Below, one piece after another: positions 16,093-24,626 of a DNA stretch of 64,000 nt. The notes beneath the pieces are model-generated. The model searched no databases, was not told the DNA's origin, and saw only the letters and a program-made list of their open reading frames with translations. Numbering within the stretch: position 1 is the first letter of the stretch; every line of letters begins with the position of its first letter. The stretch is from Sphingobacterium sp. JB170. Its GTDB lineage: Bacteria > Bacteroidota > Bacteroidia > Sphingobacteriales > Sphingobacteriaceae. The stretch is from NCBI RefSeq assembly GCF_900163865.1, contig NZ_FUKU01000014.1, forward strand, positions 62,001-126,000. The letters are read 5' to 3'. Both the position numbers and the translations under genes were made by a program.

Positions 16093-17070
16093 ATGTTTCA
16101 AAATTTAACACACGCAAAGGTATTTCAAGAATTTTTACAACAGACTACTTTCCCTGATCAGCCTTCTAATTTATATGAGCCGGTGCGCTATATGTTATCT
16201 TTATCGGGTAAGCGTATACGACCTTTATTAGTCCTGATGGGTGCAGAACTGTTTGATAGTGAGAAAATAGAAACGGCCCTTCCTGCAAGCTTGGCGATTG
16301 AACTTTTCCATAATTTCTCTCTTATTCACGATGATATTATGGATAAAGCACCCCTGCGGCGCGGTAAGCCGACGGTACATGAGAAGTGGAGCGATAGTGT
16401 GGGGATACTCTCGGGCGATGCGTTAATTATAAAGGCTTATGAACAGCTTTCCTTATGCCCGGCGAATGTACTGGGCACATTGCTACCACTATTCAATAGG
16501 ACCGCGCTTGAGGTTTGTGAAGGACAGCAGTACGATATGGATTTTGAAAATATGGCGGTCGTAAGTGTGGACTCGTATATCGCAATGATACGGTTAAAGA
16601 CGTCTGTTTTACTGGGATGTGCATTGCAGATGGGCGCTATTGTTGCAGAGGCAGGCTTTAAGGATCAGCAATTGGTGTACGAATTTGGTGTAAATATCGG
16701 TGTTGCATTCCAGTTGCAGGACGATATTTTAGATGTATACGGTGACCCTGATTTGTTTGGTAAGCAGATCGGAGGAGATATTTTATCGAATAAAAAAACG
16801 ATTCTTTACACTAAGCTGAAGGAGCTGGTGCAAGGGCACGATAGCGTAATACTCGACAAGCTACTTCAAGATTCTATTCATACCGAGCCGGGAAAAGTAG
16901 AAATGATGAAAGATTTATACGCCCAATATAATATAAAAGAGAAAGCTATTGCACTAAAAGATAAGTATATAAGGGCAGCCTATAATAAACTGAATGCAAT
17001 TGACGTGTCGGTGGAAAAAAAACAGGCATTATTTTCGCTTTCAGATGCGTTAACAAACCGCATACGGTAG
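16093..17070 (+). CDS. Polyprenyl diphosphate synthase (trans-isoprenyl)
   Basis: A 325-residue all-alpha isoprenyl diphosphate synthase that condenses IPP with allylic diphosphates. Both Asp-rich motifs are present: first DDIMD in LIHDDIMDKAPLRRGKPT, second DDILD in QLQDDILDVYGDP, plus GKRIRP at the start. Length and motifs fit a geranylgeranyl-to-octaprenyl synthase; which chain length it makes (GGPP, or the menaquinone tail) cannot be read with confidence. The ATG at 16093 is used because homology starts with MFQNLTHAK; an upstream in-frame start at 16033 adds 20 unlikely residues. Confidence 0.88.
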   Translation: MFQNLTHAKVFQEFLQQTTFPDQPSNLYEPVRYMLSLSGKRIRPLLVLMGAELFDSEKIETALPASLAIELFHNFSLIHDDIMDKAPLRRGKPTVHEKWSDSVGILSGDALIIKAYEQLSLCPANVLGTLLPLFNRTALEVCEGQQYDMDFENMAVVSVDSYIAMIRLKTSVLLGCALQMGAIVAEAGFKDQQLVYEFGVNIGVAFQLQDDILDVYGDPDLFGKQIGGDILSNKKTILYTKLKELVQGHDSVILDKLLQDSIHTEPGKVEMMKDLYAQYNIKEKAIALKDKYIRAAYNKLNAIDVSVEKKQALFSLSDALTNRIR

Positions 17071-17129
17071 ATTTTTTTAAAAGTTAAAAGTATTGCGTTT
17101 TTTTTAGTAATTTGTCGAGACATCAATTA

Positions 17130-17933
17130 ATGGAAAATAGCGAATCACGCATGACAGATAGGGAACCTATAAAGATTACAGTATTTCAAGCATACCTTTT
17201 TTGGGAAAATGCAGAGAAAAACCTTCAAAACTTATCATTACGTTTATCTGGCTTAAAAGAAAAGACAGACCTTATTATTTTGCCCGAAATGTTTAATACC
17301 GGGTTCACGATGAATGTCGAGAAATGTGCTGAAACGATGAACGGTCCGACGATGCATTGGATGTACGAACATGCAAAGAAGTATGATTGCGTTGTCGCTG
17401 GCACGTTGATAGTGGAAGAAGCTGGTAAATACTTTAACAGATTTGTGTGGATGTCGGCTGATGGTAGCTTTGTGCATTATGATAAACGCCACTTGTTTGG
17501 ATTGGGAGGGGAAGATAAGGCTTTTACCCCTGGAAACTCGCGAATCGTTTTGGAGCTCAAGGGGTGGAAAGTTTGTCCAATGGTCTGCTATGATCTGCGT
17601 TTTCCGGTATGGTCACGGAACTTAAATGAGTCTTATGACTTGCTTGTGTACACCGCGTGCTGGCCCGATAAAAGATCTGCGCATTGGAGAGCGCTTATTC
17701 CTGCGCGTGCGATAGAAAACCAGGCATATGTTATCGGCGTAAATCGAGTAGGGTATGACGGAAATGAGATTTATTACTCGGGGGGCTCCATGTGTATTTC
17801 CCCCTCCGGCGATGTCGTTTACTACAAACCTGAAGACGAAGACTTATATACATTTACACTTAATCCCTCGGAGCTCGTGAAAGCGAGAGAACAGTTACCT
17901 TTTCTCAAAGACGCAGATCATTTTACTCTTTAA
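17130..17933 (+). CDS. Nitrilase-superfamily amidohydrolase (YafV/omega-amidase-like)
   Basis: A 267-residue carbon-nitrogen hydrolase. The Glu-Lys-Cys triad is readable: Glu in PEMFNTGF, Lys in YDKRHLFGLGGE, and Cys in MVCYDLRFPVW. The PEMFxTGF and HLFxxGGED phrases are those of the YafV/NIT2 omega-amidase branch, which hydrolyses 2-oxoglutaramate and 2-oxosuccinamate left over from glutamine- or asparagine-dependent transamination, including the methionine salvage step. The ATG at 17130 is chosen; an alternative Met at 17151 is possible. It follows the polyprenyl synthase by 59 nt with no terminator between them. Confidence 0.9.
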   Translation: MENSESRMTDREPIKITVFQAYLFWENAEKNLQNLSLRLSGLKEKTDLIILPEMFNTGFTMNVEKCAETMNGPTMHWMYEHAKKYDCVVAGTLIVEEAGKYFNRFVWMSADGSFVHYDKRHLFGLGGEDKAFTPGNSRIVLELKGWKVCPMVCYDLRFPVWSRNLNESYDLLVYTACWPDKRSAHWRALIPARAIENQAYVIGVNRVGYDGNEIYYSGGSMCISPSGDVVYYKPEDEDLYTFTLNPSELVKAREQLPFLKDADHFTL

Positions 17934-17990
17934 TAATTAAAATCACCAATCTACATCCGAAGGTCAACGCTGGGTGGTTGAAGATTCGAT

Positions 17991-18027
17991 CGACATGGCG
18001 CTATGCCATGCGCTAGCGGGTCGTTTT
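17991..18027 (+). terminator. Possible terminator after the amidohydrolase gene
   Basis: A 6-bp hairpin (17994-17999 with 18005-18010) inside a longer GC-rich fold, followed by TTTTT at 18023-18027. It lies between converging genes and overlaps the stop codon of the minus-strand membrane protein gene. Confidence 0.4.
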
Positions 18028-18395
18028 TATTTGTAAGGTCTATCGAGGATCGCAGATTGGATTACCGCTTGGCGGAGGTCAAAGGAGTACGCTTCATCGG
18101 CTGAAATTTCTGGTTCAACCTTTTTCGGTATTTCTTGCAATTTTCGTTTGGGGCTTTCGGTCTGAAACCTTTTTTTCGTATATTTCTGTGTAATTTCTTC
18201 TTCTACGTTAGGAAGTTGTACGGTAGTCGGTTTGAGAGTCGGAGGAACGATGCGTTTTGGCGGAGACGGCGGAGTCGTTTTGATCGGGCGACTGGGATTT
18301 CTATGACGCGCTTTTTCCTGATCTTTTTTATATTCAGAATAGATTTTGTAGATTACGCCACCAATTATTAGAAGAGCCGGTAAAAAATTTTCCAT
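18027..18395 (-). CDS. Small single-pass membrane protein of unknown function
   Basis: A 122-residue protein with one N-terminal hydrophobic helix (about residues 3-18, FLPALLIIGGVIYKIY), then a basic, Pro-rich linker (PSRPIKTTPPSPPKRIVPPTLKP) and a mixed charged tail. The helix without a signal-cleavage site suggests an anchor with the tail in the cytoplasm. The tail ends in FDLRQAVIQSAILDRPYK, a segment that looks structured and could be a contact site. I do not recognise a family. It stands alone between the amidohydrolase and marR-like genes. Confidence 0.7.
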   Translation of the reverse strand: MENFLPALLIIGGVIYKIYSEYKKDQEKARHRNPSRPIKTTPPSPPKRIVPPTLKPTTVQLPNVEEEITQKYTKKRFQTESPKRKLQEIPKKVEPEISADEAYSFDLRQAVIQSAILDRPYK

Positions 18396-18460
18396 TTATG
18401 GAAATTACGCAAAAACAGGGTAATATCAAATTTTATTTGCTTAATAGCACATTTTTTATT

Positions 18461-18476
18461 TTGTTTGTATAAACAA
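18461..18476 (+). promoter_or_regulatory. 16-bp inverted repeat upstream of the MarR gene
   Basis: TTGTTT and AAACAA arms around GTAT (18461-18466, 18471-18476), 19 nt before the MarR ATG. Size and position fit a MarR-type operator for autoregulation. Not proven. Confidence 0.45.
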
Positions 18477-18495
18477 CTAACCTAGGTACTAACGA

Positions 18496-18936
18496 ATGAC
18501 TACAAATTTTGAACATGCAGAGGAATTTTTCTCATTTCTAACAGGGAAAGCATCGGCAGCATTAGGACGTCGATTGCAACGCAATTTGAAGGACGAAGGT
18601 GTGATTATTACTTCGGAACAGTGGAGCTTGCTTTACTATCTTTGGATTGAAGAGGGTAGAACACAGCAAGAACTTGCAATGTTAACATTTCGCGACAAAC
18701 CAAGTATTTCTCGATTGATAAATAATCTCGAAAAACTTAAATTCGTTATGCGCGTCAATGACAAGGAAGACAAAAGATCGAATCTTATATTTCTAACGAA
18801 GCAGGGGAGGCAGTTAAGGGATCGCTGTATGCGCGGAGCTAACAGGACAATTCAAGAAGCTTTAGAGGGTGTGAACTACGAGCAGATGCTAAGGGCTAAA
18901 GACACGCTGGAACATTTATATGCAAATTTAAAATAA
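18496..18936 (+). CDS. MarR-family transcriptional regulator
   Basis: A 146-residue winged-helix protein. The core HTH region reads EQWSLLYYLWIEEGRTQQELAMLTFRDKPSISRLINNLEKLKFVMRV, and the wing with DKEDKRSNLIFLTKQG contains the family's D-x-R-s motif. MarR proteins bind as dimers and usually repress their own gene and a neighbour until a small ligand binds. The inverted repeat just upstream is a candidate site. No adjacent co-directional target gene exists; the next gene converges on it. The ligand is unknown. Confidence 0.93.
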   Translation: MTTNFEHAEEFFSFLTGKASAALGRRLQRNLKDEGVIITSEQWSLLYYLWIEEGRTQQELAMLTFRDKPSISRLINNLEKLKFVMRVNDKEDKRSNLIFLTKQGRQLRDRCMRGANRTIQEALEGVNYEQMLRAKDTLEHLYANLK

Positions 18937-18942
18937 TCAATT

Positions 18943-18969
18943 CGTTGCAGTGAACCAATCACTGCAACG
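18943..18969. terminator. Bidirectional hairpin between marR-like and glutamate synthase-like genes
   Basis: Perfect 11-bp arms (18943-18953 and 18959-18969) with a 5-nt loop between two converging genes. The T-rich tract on the plus strand starts a few bases later (18979-18983). Confidence 0.65.
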
Positions 18970-18980
18970 GACGAACGTTT

Positions 18981-20531
18981 TTAAATTTCTTGTTCTTCAA
19001 AAGCGCTGTGGCTTTTAACTAGCTTACCTGTATTGCGGAAATATATTTCTTGGAAGCTTAGTGTGTTGATATTATCCGTCTTACGGAAAAACTTGTCGGC
19101 CGATACATCGTCGAGTGTTTTGAACCCACACGCTTCCATTATTTCTACCGTTGCGCGTAAAGTGTTGCGATGAAACTGAGCCACCCGAATGTATTTATCT
19201 TGAACGTTTAGGGCCTTGTAAAGGTGTGGCTGTTGTGTGGCGACACCGACAGGGCACGTGTCTTCATTACATTTTAGCGCTTGAATACATCCAAGTGCGA
19301 ACATCATTCCACGCGCACTATAGCAAGCGTCTGCACCCAAAGCGATTACCTTTAAAAGATCAAATCCTGTCACAATCCTGCTCGATACAATTAGTTTGAT
19401 ATGTTTCTTTAATCCGAATTTTATTAAGGTCGTTGTGACAAAGGATAAAGCATCGTAAAGCGGCATACCTAAGTTATCTGTGAATTCCAGTGGTGCAGCT
19501 CCGGTACCACCTTCTGAACCATCTATTGAAATAAAATCTGGGTAAATCTGCGATGTGAGCATGGCGTGGCAAATGTCGATAAACTCTTGTTTGTCGCCTA
19601 TACACATTTTAATGCCAATCGGTTTATATCCAGATAGCTCCCGGAGAGTCTGAATATATTGGATCATTTCATCGGGCGAGGAAAATGAGCTATGCGCCGG
19701 AGGCGACATGACATCGGTGCCGGGTACTACGTGACGAATAGCAGCTACTTCGGGCGTGTTTTTTGCAGCAGGAAGAATTCCGCCGTGGCCTGGTTTAGCA
19801 CCTTGCGATAGTTTTATTTCGATCATTTTGACGTAAGGGCGATTTGCCTTTTCAGTAAAGAGTTCTGCATCAAACATCCCCATTTCATTTCGACAGCCGA
19901 AATAGCCTGTGCCGATCTGCCATATTAAATCACCTCCATTGATATGGTAAGGGCTTAATCCACCTTCGCCGGTATTGTGTGCAAAATTCTGCAGTGCTGC
20001 TCCTTTATTTAGTGCCATGATCGCATTTTTACTCAGGGAGCCATAGCTCATCGCTGAAATATTAAAAACGCTCAAGCTGTAGGGCTGTTTACAGTATTTA
20101 TTCCCAACCATTGTTCTTAAGTCGTGGTTTTCGATGTGACATGGAAATACCGAGTGGGCAACCCATTCATTCCCGATAGTCTGCGGGTCGGTCTGCATAC
20201 CGAACGCAACAGTTTCCCGTTCATTTTTTGCGCGCTGGTAGACGATGGAACGTTGACGCCTGTTGAATGGTCGTCCGTCGGTATCTGACTCCCAAAAATA
20301 TTGACGCATTTCCGGACGAATACTCTCGAAGAAGAAGCGAAAATAGCCTAAGACAGGGTAATTCCGTAAAATTGCATGTTTGCTCGCATAGCTATTGTAC
20401 AATGCCAAGATCAGTAAAGGAAAAGGAATGATCAACAACCAGAACCACTGTGAAGTGAAAACGATGCCGAAAGAGAAGATGATCACGTTTATGATAACTA
20501 TTGTCGCGAGAATTAGTTTTCTAACTGCCAT
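18981..20531 (-). CDS. FMN-binding glutamate synthase family protein (orphan, membrane-anchored)
   Basis: A 516-residue protein that matches only the FMN/3Fe-4S synthase domain of the glutamate synthase large subunit. Two hydrophobic helices lie at about residues 5-22 and 28-45, so it is likely anchored in the inner membrane. The barrel shows SAMSYGSLSKNA, then GAKPGHGG, SIDGSEGGTGAAP, and the iron-sulfur cysteines in GCIQALKCNEDTCPVGVATQ. The glutaminase domain and a GltD partner are missing, so ordinary ammonia-channelling glutamate synthase activity is unlikely without other partners. The real substrate of this widespread orphan family is unsettled. Confidence 0.88.
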   Translation of the reverse strand: MAVRKLILATIVIINVIIFSFGIVFTSQWFWLLIIPFPLLILALYNSYASKHAILRNYPVLGYFRFFFESIRPEMRQYFWESDTDGRPFNRRQRSIVYQRAKNERETVAFGMQTDPQTIGNEWVAHSVFPCHIENHDLRTMVGNKYCKQPYSLSVFNISAMSYGSLSKNAIMALNKGAALQNFAHNTGEGGLSPYHINGGDLIWQIGTGYFGCRNEMGMFDAELFTEKANRPYVKMIEIKLSQGAKPGHGGILPAAKNTPEVAAIRHVVPGTDVMSPPAHSSFSSPDEMIQYIQTLRELSGYKPIGIKMCIGDKQEFIDICHAMLTSQIYPDFISIDGSEGGTGAAPLEFTDNLGMPLYDALSFVTTTLIKFGLKKHIKLIVSSRIVTGFDLLKVIALGADACYSARGMMFALGCIQALKCNEDTCPVGVATQQPHLYKALNVQDKYIRVAQFHRNTLRATVEIMEACGFKTLDDVSADKFFRKTDNINTLSFQEIYFRNTGKLVKSHSAFEEQEI

Positions 20532-20737
20532 GATTGATATCGGGGATATTATGCTTGTTTTAGTTTAAAACGATGGTTCGATAAGTTTGTTTGATCCTTC
20601 GACTTTTTTTTCTGTTATACGTGTATAAACCAACACAAAATTAATTTAATGGACAACGCAAAATTAGGAACTTATTTAGTAGAAAGCTAAAAAAGAATAG
20701 TGTTCGGAGTGAATTTGTGTTTTTCGTAATATTTTTG
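20532..20737 (-). other. Intergenic region upstream of the glutamate synthase-like gene
   Basis: 206 bp with two CAAAATTA octamers (20636-20643 and 20659-20666). On the minus strand these read TAATTTTG, a -7-like box, but neither has a good -33 box. No gene is seen. Confidence 0.4.
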
Positions 20738-21505
20738 CTAAATATTCCTGTTACTGCTGATTTCTTCAGTGAGTTGTTGATATATTTTGACCCAACTAGG
20801 GTTTCTACTGAGAAACTGCAAATGCCGGCGTATCGTTTGAATGTCATTTCGTTGGGCCGGTCCAGTTTGTGTCTGGCTTGGAAGATGATCTTGGATCTTT
20901 TTGGCGGTTTCCTCGATGATTGGTTTTAGTAAATCGAACGATAGATCATGGGTTTGTAGAATATCGTAGGCTATTTGAAAAAGAGCATTACTGAAATTGT
21001 TCGCGAATACGGCGGCGGTATGCAGCGCTAAACGTTGAGTGCTGTCGCAAGAGAATGTTTTGTTGGACAAAGCGGTCATCAGTGCCGTGAGTGTGCTGGA
21101 GACACGCGCGTCGCTGCCTTCTACGCCAAAGGGGATCTCGCTTAAATTGCTAGGCATGCCTTTGGTTATGCTTTGTACGGGATAGATCACGCCGTACTGT
21201 TTGAATTTCACCAAAGTATTCATCGGTGTTGCCCCAGCGGTGTGCACGAGTATTCCTTGAATTGACTTTGGCAATTGGGATATCACTTCAGGTATCGCGT
21301 TATCGCTTACGGCGATCACGTATAAGTCGGCCAATACGTCAATATCGTTGATTTGGTTGGTGGCGGGGACAGCAAATAATTTAGCCAGCGCTTGAGCGTT
21401 GGCTAAATTTCGACTGTATACTTGAAGGATATTGTGTCCTTGGCCGTTAAAGCTTGTTGCAAAGTGTGTTGCAATATTTCCGCTGCCGACGATTACAATG
21501 TCCAT
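20738..21505 (-). CDS. Rossmann-like and DUF2520 domain-containing protein
   Basis: A 255-residue protein of the pyrroline-5-carboxylate-reductase-like Rossmann superfamily. The nucleotide-binding start IVGSGNIATHFA is at residues 5-16. The DUF2520 C-terminal half contains the LHTAAVFANNFSNALF helix, a family signature. Enzymes of this fold use NAD(P)H, but the reaction of DUF2520 proteins is not established. It begins 6 nt after the ccmF stop and so is translated from the same transcript as the cytochrome c maturation genes. Whether that link is functional is unknown. Confidence 0.85.
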   Translation of the reverse strand: MDIVIVGSGNIATHFATSFNGQGHNILQVYSRNLANAQALAKLFAVPATNQINDIDVLADLYVIAVSDNAIPEVISQLPKSIQGILVHTAGATPMNTLVKFKQYGVIYPVQSITKGMPSNLSEIPFGVEGSDARVSSTLTALMTALSNKTFSCDSTQRLALHTAAVFANNFSNALFQIAYDILQTHDLSFDLLKPIIEETAKKIQDHLPSQTQTGPAQRNDIQTIRRHLQFLSRNPSWVKIYQQLTEEISSNRNI

Positions 21506-21511
21506 ATCTGT

Positions 21512-23977
21512 TTATTTTTTTGCAATCCGCTGGTCTTTTATCCGGCGGTAAATTGCCATGAGAAAGCCAATGGTCATGATGATGGTACCTGCCCAAAAGA
21601 AATTAATGTAAGGGAACTTAATGGCTTTAAAAACGATCCATTTTTTCTCCGGAAGTGGTTTTTGATAAAGCATGATTTCCAATTTATCCTGTGCCGGTAG
21701 AATGTTTGTAAAACGGAAGCGAAGCCCTTGCTCGTCGATATCTTTATTAAAGTCGTACGAATTTCCGTCTTTGATAAGAAATACCGGTTCGGCACTATAT
21801 TCTTTTTGGTCTTTGTCGACTACCCTAATTTTAAGACCGACTGCAATATCTTCAGGGCCTTTAGGGATGTTATTTATGGCGGCATCTTTGTTTACGTCTT
21901 CGATGATGTAAAAACCATTCCGGTATCGTAATGTATCACCCACGCTAACTTGATAGGTAGCAGGTTCATCGTAATCCTCATAACCTGTTTTTTCTTCTTC
22001 CGACGCTGCTTGCTGAGGCTGTGAGTCTGCTGCCGCTGCGGTAATTAGCGTATAAATGTCATGTGTTAGGTAGTGCCGGGTGGCGGGGGTACCAATTAAA
22101 CCACCCATATCCGGGTTGTTTTGTGCAAAGGGCTTGAGGACGAATGATTCGGTTACCTTACCGCTCTCCTCGTCGATACGTTCGTATTTAATCTTATAAT
22201 AAACGTTGGGAGCCTCTACACTATCCCCGATATAGGTGATGCGGTAATCTCCCATCTGAACGGGCTCATTTTCATTTAGAAAGAGATTTTCTCCTGGATC
22301 GGAGAACTTATCGCCTTCTTTTCCGAAGTTTTGAACGGCAATATATTTGCTTTCATTTATAGAAATGACTTCATTGGTCGCCGCTGCCGTAAGCGCTCCG
22401 AGCAATAGTAGTGCAAAACCAATATGTGATACTGCGGACCCCGCTAAACGCCACTTACCTTTGAAAGCATCACCCAGTACGCGTAAGTTGACGAGCAAAC
22501 AGAAGACACAGGCGAAGGTGAGTAAAATATACATAACGTTGGTATACAACATCGCAAAATATACCACAACAGCTGAAATCAATAACGAAATTACTAGGGA
22601 TCCGATTGTCGCAGCCCAAAATTTGCGTGAATCTGTTCGTTTGTATTTTAAAAATTGAGTGAATGCCGTGAGGAGCATAATCACGACAGCAAACGCACCC
22701 TGCCACTTGTTGTAATGTGGAATAGGATCGATCGGCGGGGCGACTTTTGTCCCAAATAGCGCGTTAAATACAGGTATTGATGTCGTGGCGATCATTTGAA
22801 TACATGCGACGGTAAGCACTAGGCCACCGATAAACATCCAAAATTCGCGCGAATATATATCTTCTTCTTTTTTCGTCGACGGCATTTGTTTATTTCGCCA
22901 CACCAACAAGCCGATCAAGATAGCCAGGAAGACAAGATTGAAAACAATTAGCTGTCCGGACATACCTAAGCTGGTAAAGGAATGGACCGAAGTCTCGCCC
23001 AGGATACCGCTGCGGGTTAAGTAGGATGCATAGATGACCAATACGAAGCTTATTAAGGCAAGGAAAGTTGCCGTGAAGTAGCCGTGTTCGGAGTTACGGT
23101 AAGCAACCATGACGTGCACTGCGGCAATAAGCGTAAACCAAGGGATGATCGAGACGTTTTCTACCGGGTCCCAAGCCCAGAATCCACCGAAGTTTAGCGC
23201 TTCGTAGGCCCAAAAAGACCCCATAATAATCCCTGCGCCAAGGATCATTACTGCAAATAGCGCCCAGGGGAGTCCCGGTGTCATCCATTCTTTAAAACGT
23301 CCAGTCCAAAGTCCGGCCGCAGCGTAAGAAAATGGTACGATCATCGAGGCAAAGCCCAAGAAAAGTGTTGGCGGGTGAATGACCATCCAGTAATTTTGTA
23401 GTAGTGGATTTAGACCATTACCATCGGCAATCATTGACAGATAATTCGGGTTACTAAATATTGGGATATCTAGGGCGTCCCGTAGAAGGATGAAAGGAGA
23501 GCTTCCTAGACGGAAGCCGAAAATTTCTACTCCCACGAGCATCGATCCAAGGAACACCTGGCACAACATTACGAAAGTCATCACTGGAGCTTCCCAGCTT
23601 TTTGACCTAAATAATAGGATAGAGCCAAGCACAACTTGCCAAAAGGTCCATAGCCAGAAGCTACCCTCTTGACCTTCCCAAAAAGAGGAAATTATGTAAT
23701 GCGTTGGTAGCGACTTGGAGGAGTGTGCAAAGACGTAATGGTATTCAAATAAATGATTGTAAATAATATAAAATAAAATAACCCCAATGGAGACGACCGA
23801 CATTGCATTTACCCAAAATCCGATACGCCCAAGTCGTTTCCATGATTTGACTTCAGGCTCCCTTGTTGCAAAGAAGTAACTGATCAATGATAAAATTGCA
23901 GCACCGAAACCAAGAACAACAAAAAACTGTCCTATTTTTCCAGGTAAAAGTTGTTCACCAACGTAATTTACGTCCAT
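21512..23977 (-). CDS. ccmF: Cytochrome c biogenesis protein of the CcmF/CcsA (heme handling) family
   Basis: An 821-residue polytopic membrane protein of the heme-handling superfamily. It begins with helices typical of CcmF. It has GQEGSFWLWTFW near residue 100 and the heme-binding WWD-type region as GGFWAWDPVENVSIIPW around 268-285. Histidines in NPLLQNYWMVIHPPTLFLGF fit the external heme ligand region. The C-terminal third is a large soluble part (about 550-790) before a last helix. CcmF joins heme, delivered by CcmE, to apocytochrome c in the periplasm. ccmE lies 62 nt upstream. ccmH, ccmG, ccmABC are not in the window. Confidence 0.88.
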   Translation of the reverse strand: MDVNYVGEQLLPGKIGQFFVVLGFGAAILSLISYFFATREPEVKSWKRLGRIGFWVNAMSVVSIGVILFYIIYNHLFEYHYVFAHSSKSLPTHYIISSFWEGQEGSFWLWTFWQVVLGSILLFRSKSWEAPVMTFVMLCQVFLGSMLVGVEIFGFRLGSSPFILLRDALDIPIFSNPNYLSMIADGNGLNPLLQNYWMVIHPPTLFLGFASMIVPFSYAAAGLWTGRFKEWMTPGLPWALFAVMILGAGIIMGSFWAYEALNFGGFWAWDPVENVSIIPWFTLIAAVHVMVAYRNSEHGYFTATFLALISFVLVIYASYLTRSGILGETSVHSFTSLGMSGQLIVFNLVFLAILIGLLVWRNKQMPSTKKEEDIYSREFWMFIGGLVLTVACIQMIATTSIPVFNALFGTKVAPPIDPIPHYNKWQGAFAVVIMLLTAFTQFLKYKRTDSRKFWAATIGSLVISLLISAVVVYFAMLYTNVMYILLTFACVFCLLVNLRVLGDAFKGKWRLAGSAVSHIGFALLLLGALTAAATNEVISINESKYIAVQNFGKEGDKFSDPGENLFLNENEPVQMGDYRITYIGDSVEAPNVYYKIKYERIDEESGKVTESFVLKPFAQNNPDMGGLIGTPATRHYLTHDIYTLITAAAADSQPQQAASEEEKTGYEDYDEPATYQVSVGDTLRYRNGFYIIEDVNKDAAINNIPKGPEDIAVGLKIRVVDKDQKEYSAEPVFLIKDGNSYDFNKDIDEQGLRFRFTNILPAQDKLEIMLYQKPLPEKKWIVFKAIKFPYINFFWAGTIIMTIGFLMAIYRRIKDQRIAKK

Positions 23978-24039
23978 TATTTGAATTGATATTTATAGTT
24001 TGAAGTTGGGAAATAAACAAGCGAGGCTTTGTTTAACGT

Positions 24040-24447
24040 CTAAAAGGCGACTGATGCAGTCGACTCTATTATTTCCACTTGATCTTGATTGTACTTCGAA
24101 GGACATTTCATCAAAATTTTACTCGCGTGAAAGATTTGCCCTTCCATTTTTCCTGTTAGCACGATTTGTTCGGAACGTTCAATGTCTTGCGGTTTAGAAC
24201 CTCGGAACACAATCTGACATTCAGTGCTATCATTATCATACATATAAAATGAAAAATGATTGGCATCGGTAATCGGATCATAGTGTAAAGCCTTTTCTTT
24301 GTTAAGCACACCTACGACGTACAACTCCGTGTTTTTTTCTTTAGCTTCTGTAAATGTAGAATATGTACTCGAATCAGTGTAAATAACTAAAATCATCGCA
24401 ATAGCGACAGCAATAATAGCAATTAAGATAATTGAGCTTTTCTTCAT
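24040..24447 (-). CDS. ccmE: Cytochrome c maturation heme chaperone CcmE, CxxxY type
   Basis: A 135-residue protein with an N-terminal membrane anchor (about 4-22, SIILIAIIAVAIAMILVIY) followed by a small OB-fold beta-barrel. CcmE carries heme to CcmF in the periplasm. In E. coli the heme-binding end is AKHDENY, with His as the covalent ligand. Here the aligned segment is MKCPSKY, so the motif is CxxxY, not HxxxY. Such Cys variants are known from some deltaproteobacteria and archaea. The gene precedes ccmF. A TAATTTTG box lies 24 nt upstream. Confidence 0.88.
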   Translation of the reverse strand: MKKSSIILIAIIAVAIAMILVIYTDSSTYSTFTEAKEKNTELYVVGVLNKEKALHYDPITDANHFSFYMYDNDSTECQIVFRGSKPQDIERSEQIVLTGKMEGQIFHASKILMKCPSKYNQDQVEIIESTASVAF

Positions 24448-24471
24448 AGTGTATTATACATAAATAATATA

Positions 24472-24479
24472 CAAAATTA
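24472..24479 (-). promoter_or_regulatory. Putative -7 promoter box for ccmE (TAATTTTG)
   Basis: Exact TAnnTTTG match on the minus strand, 24 nt before the ccmE ATG. No clear -33 box. Confidence 0.35.
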
Positions 24480-24626
24480 CAAAATGCTTTTGCAAGGCAC
24501 TAATATATCAAATTTTGCAGTTTATTTAGAATGATTCTATAAATAAAATTTAACATTATTAAGTTCTTGTTTGTTAATTACTTGCGTGTTCTACTACCTT
24601 TGGCGGCCCGTACCATAATAGTAATA

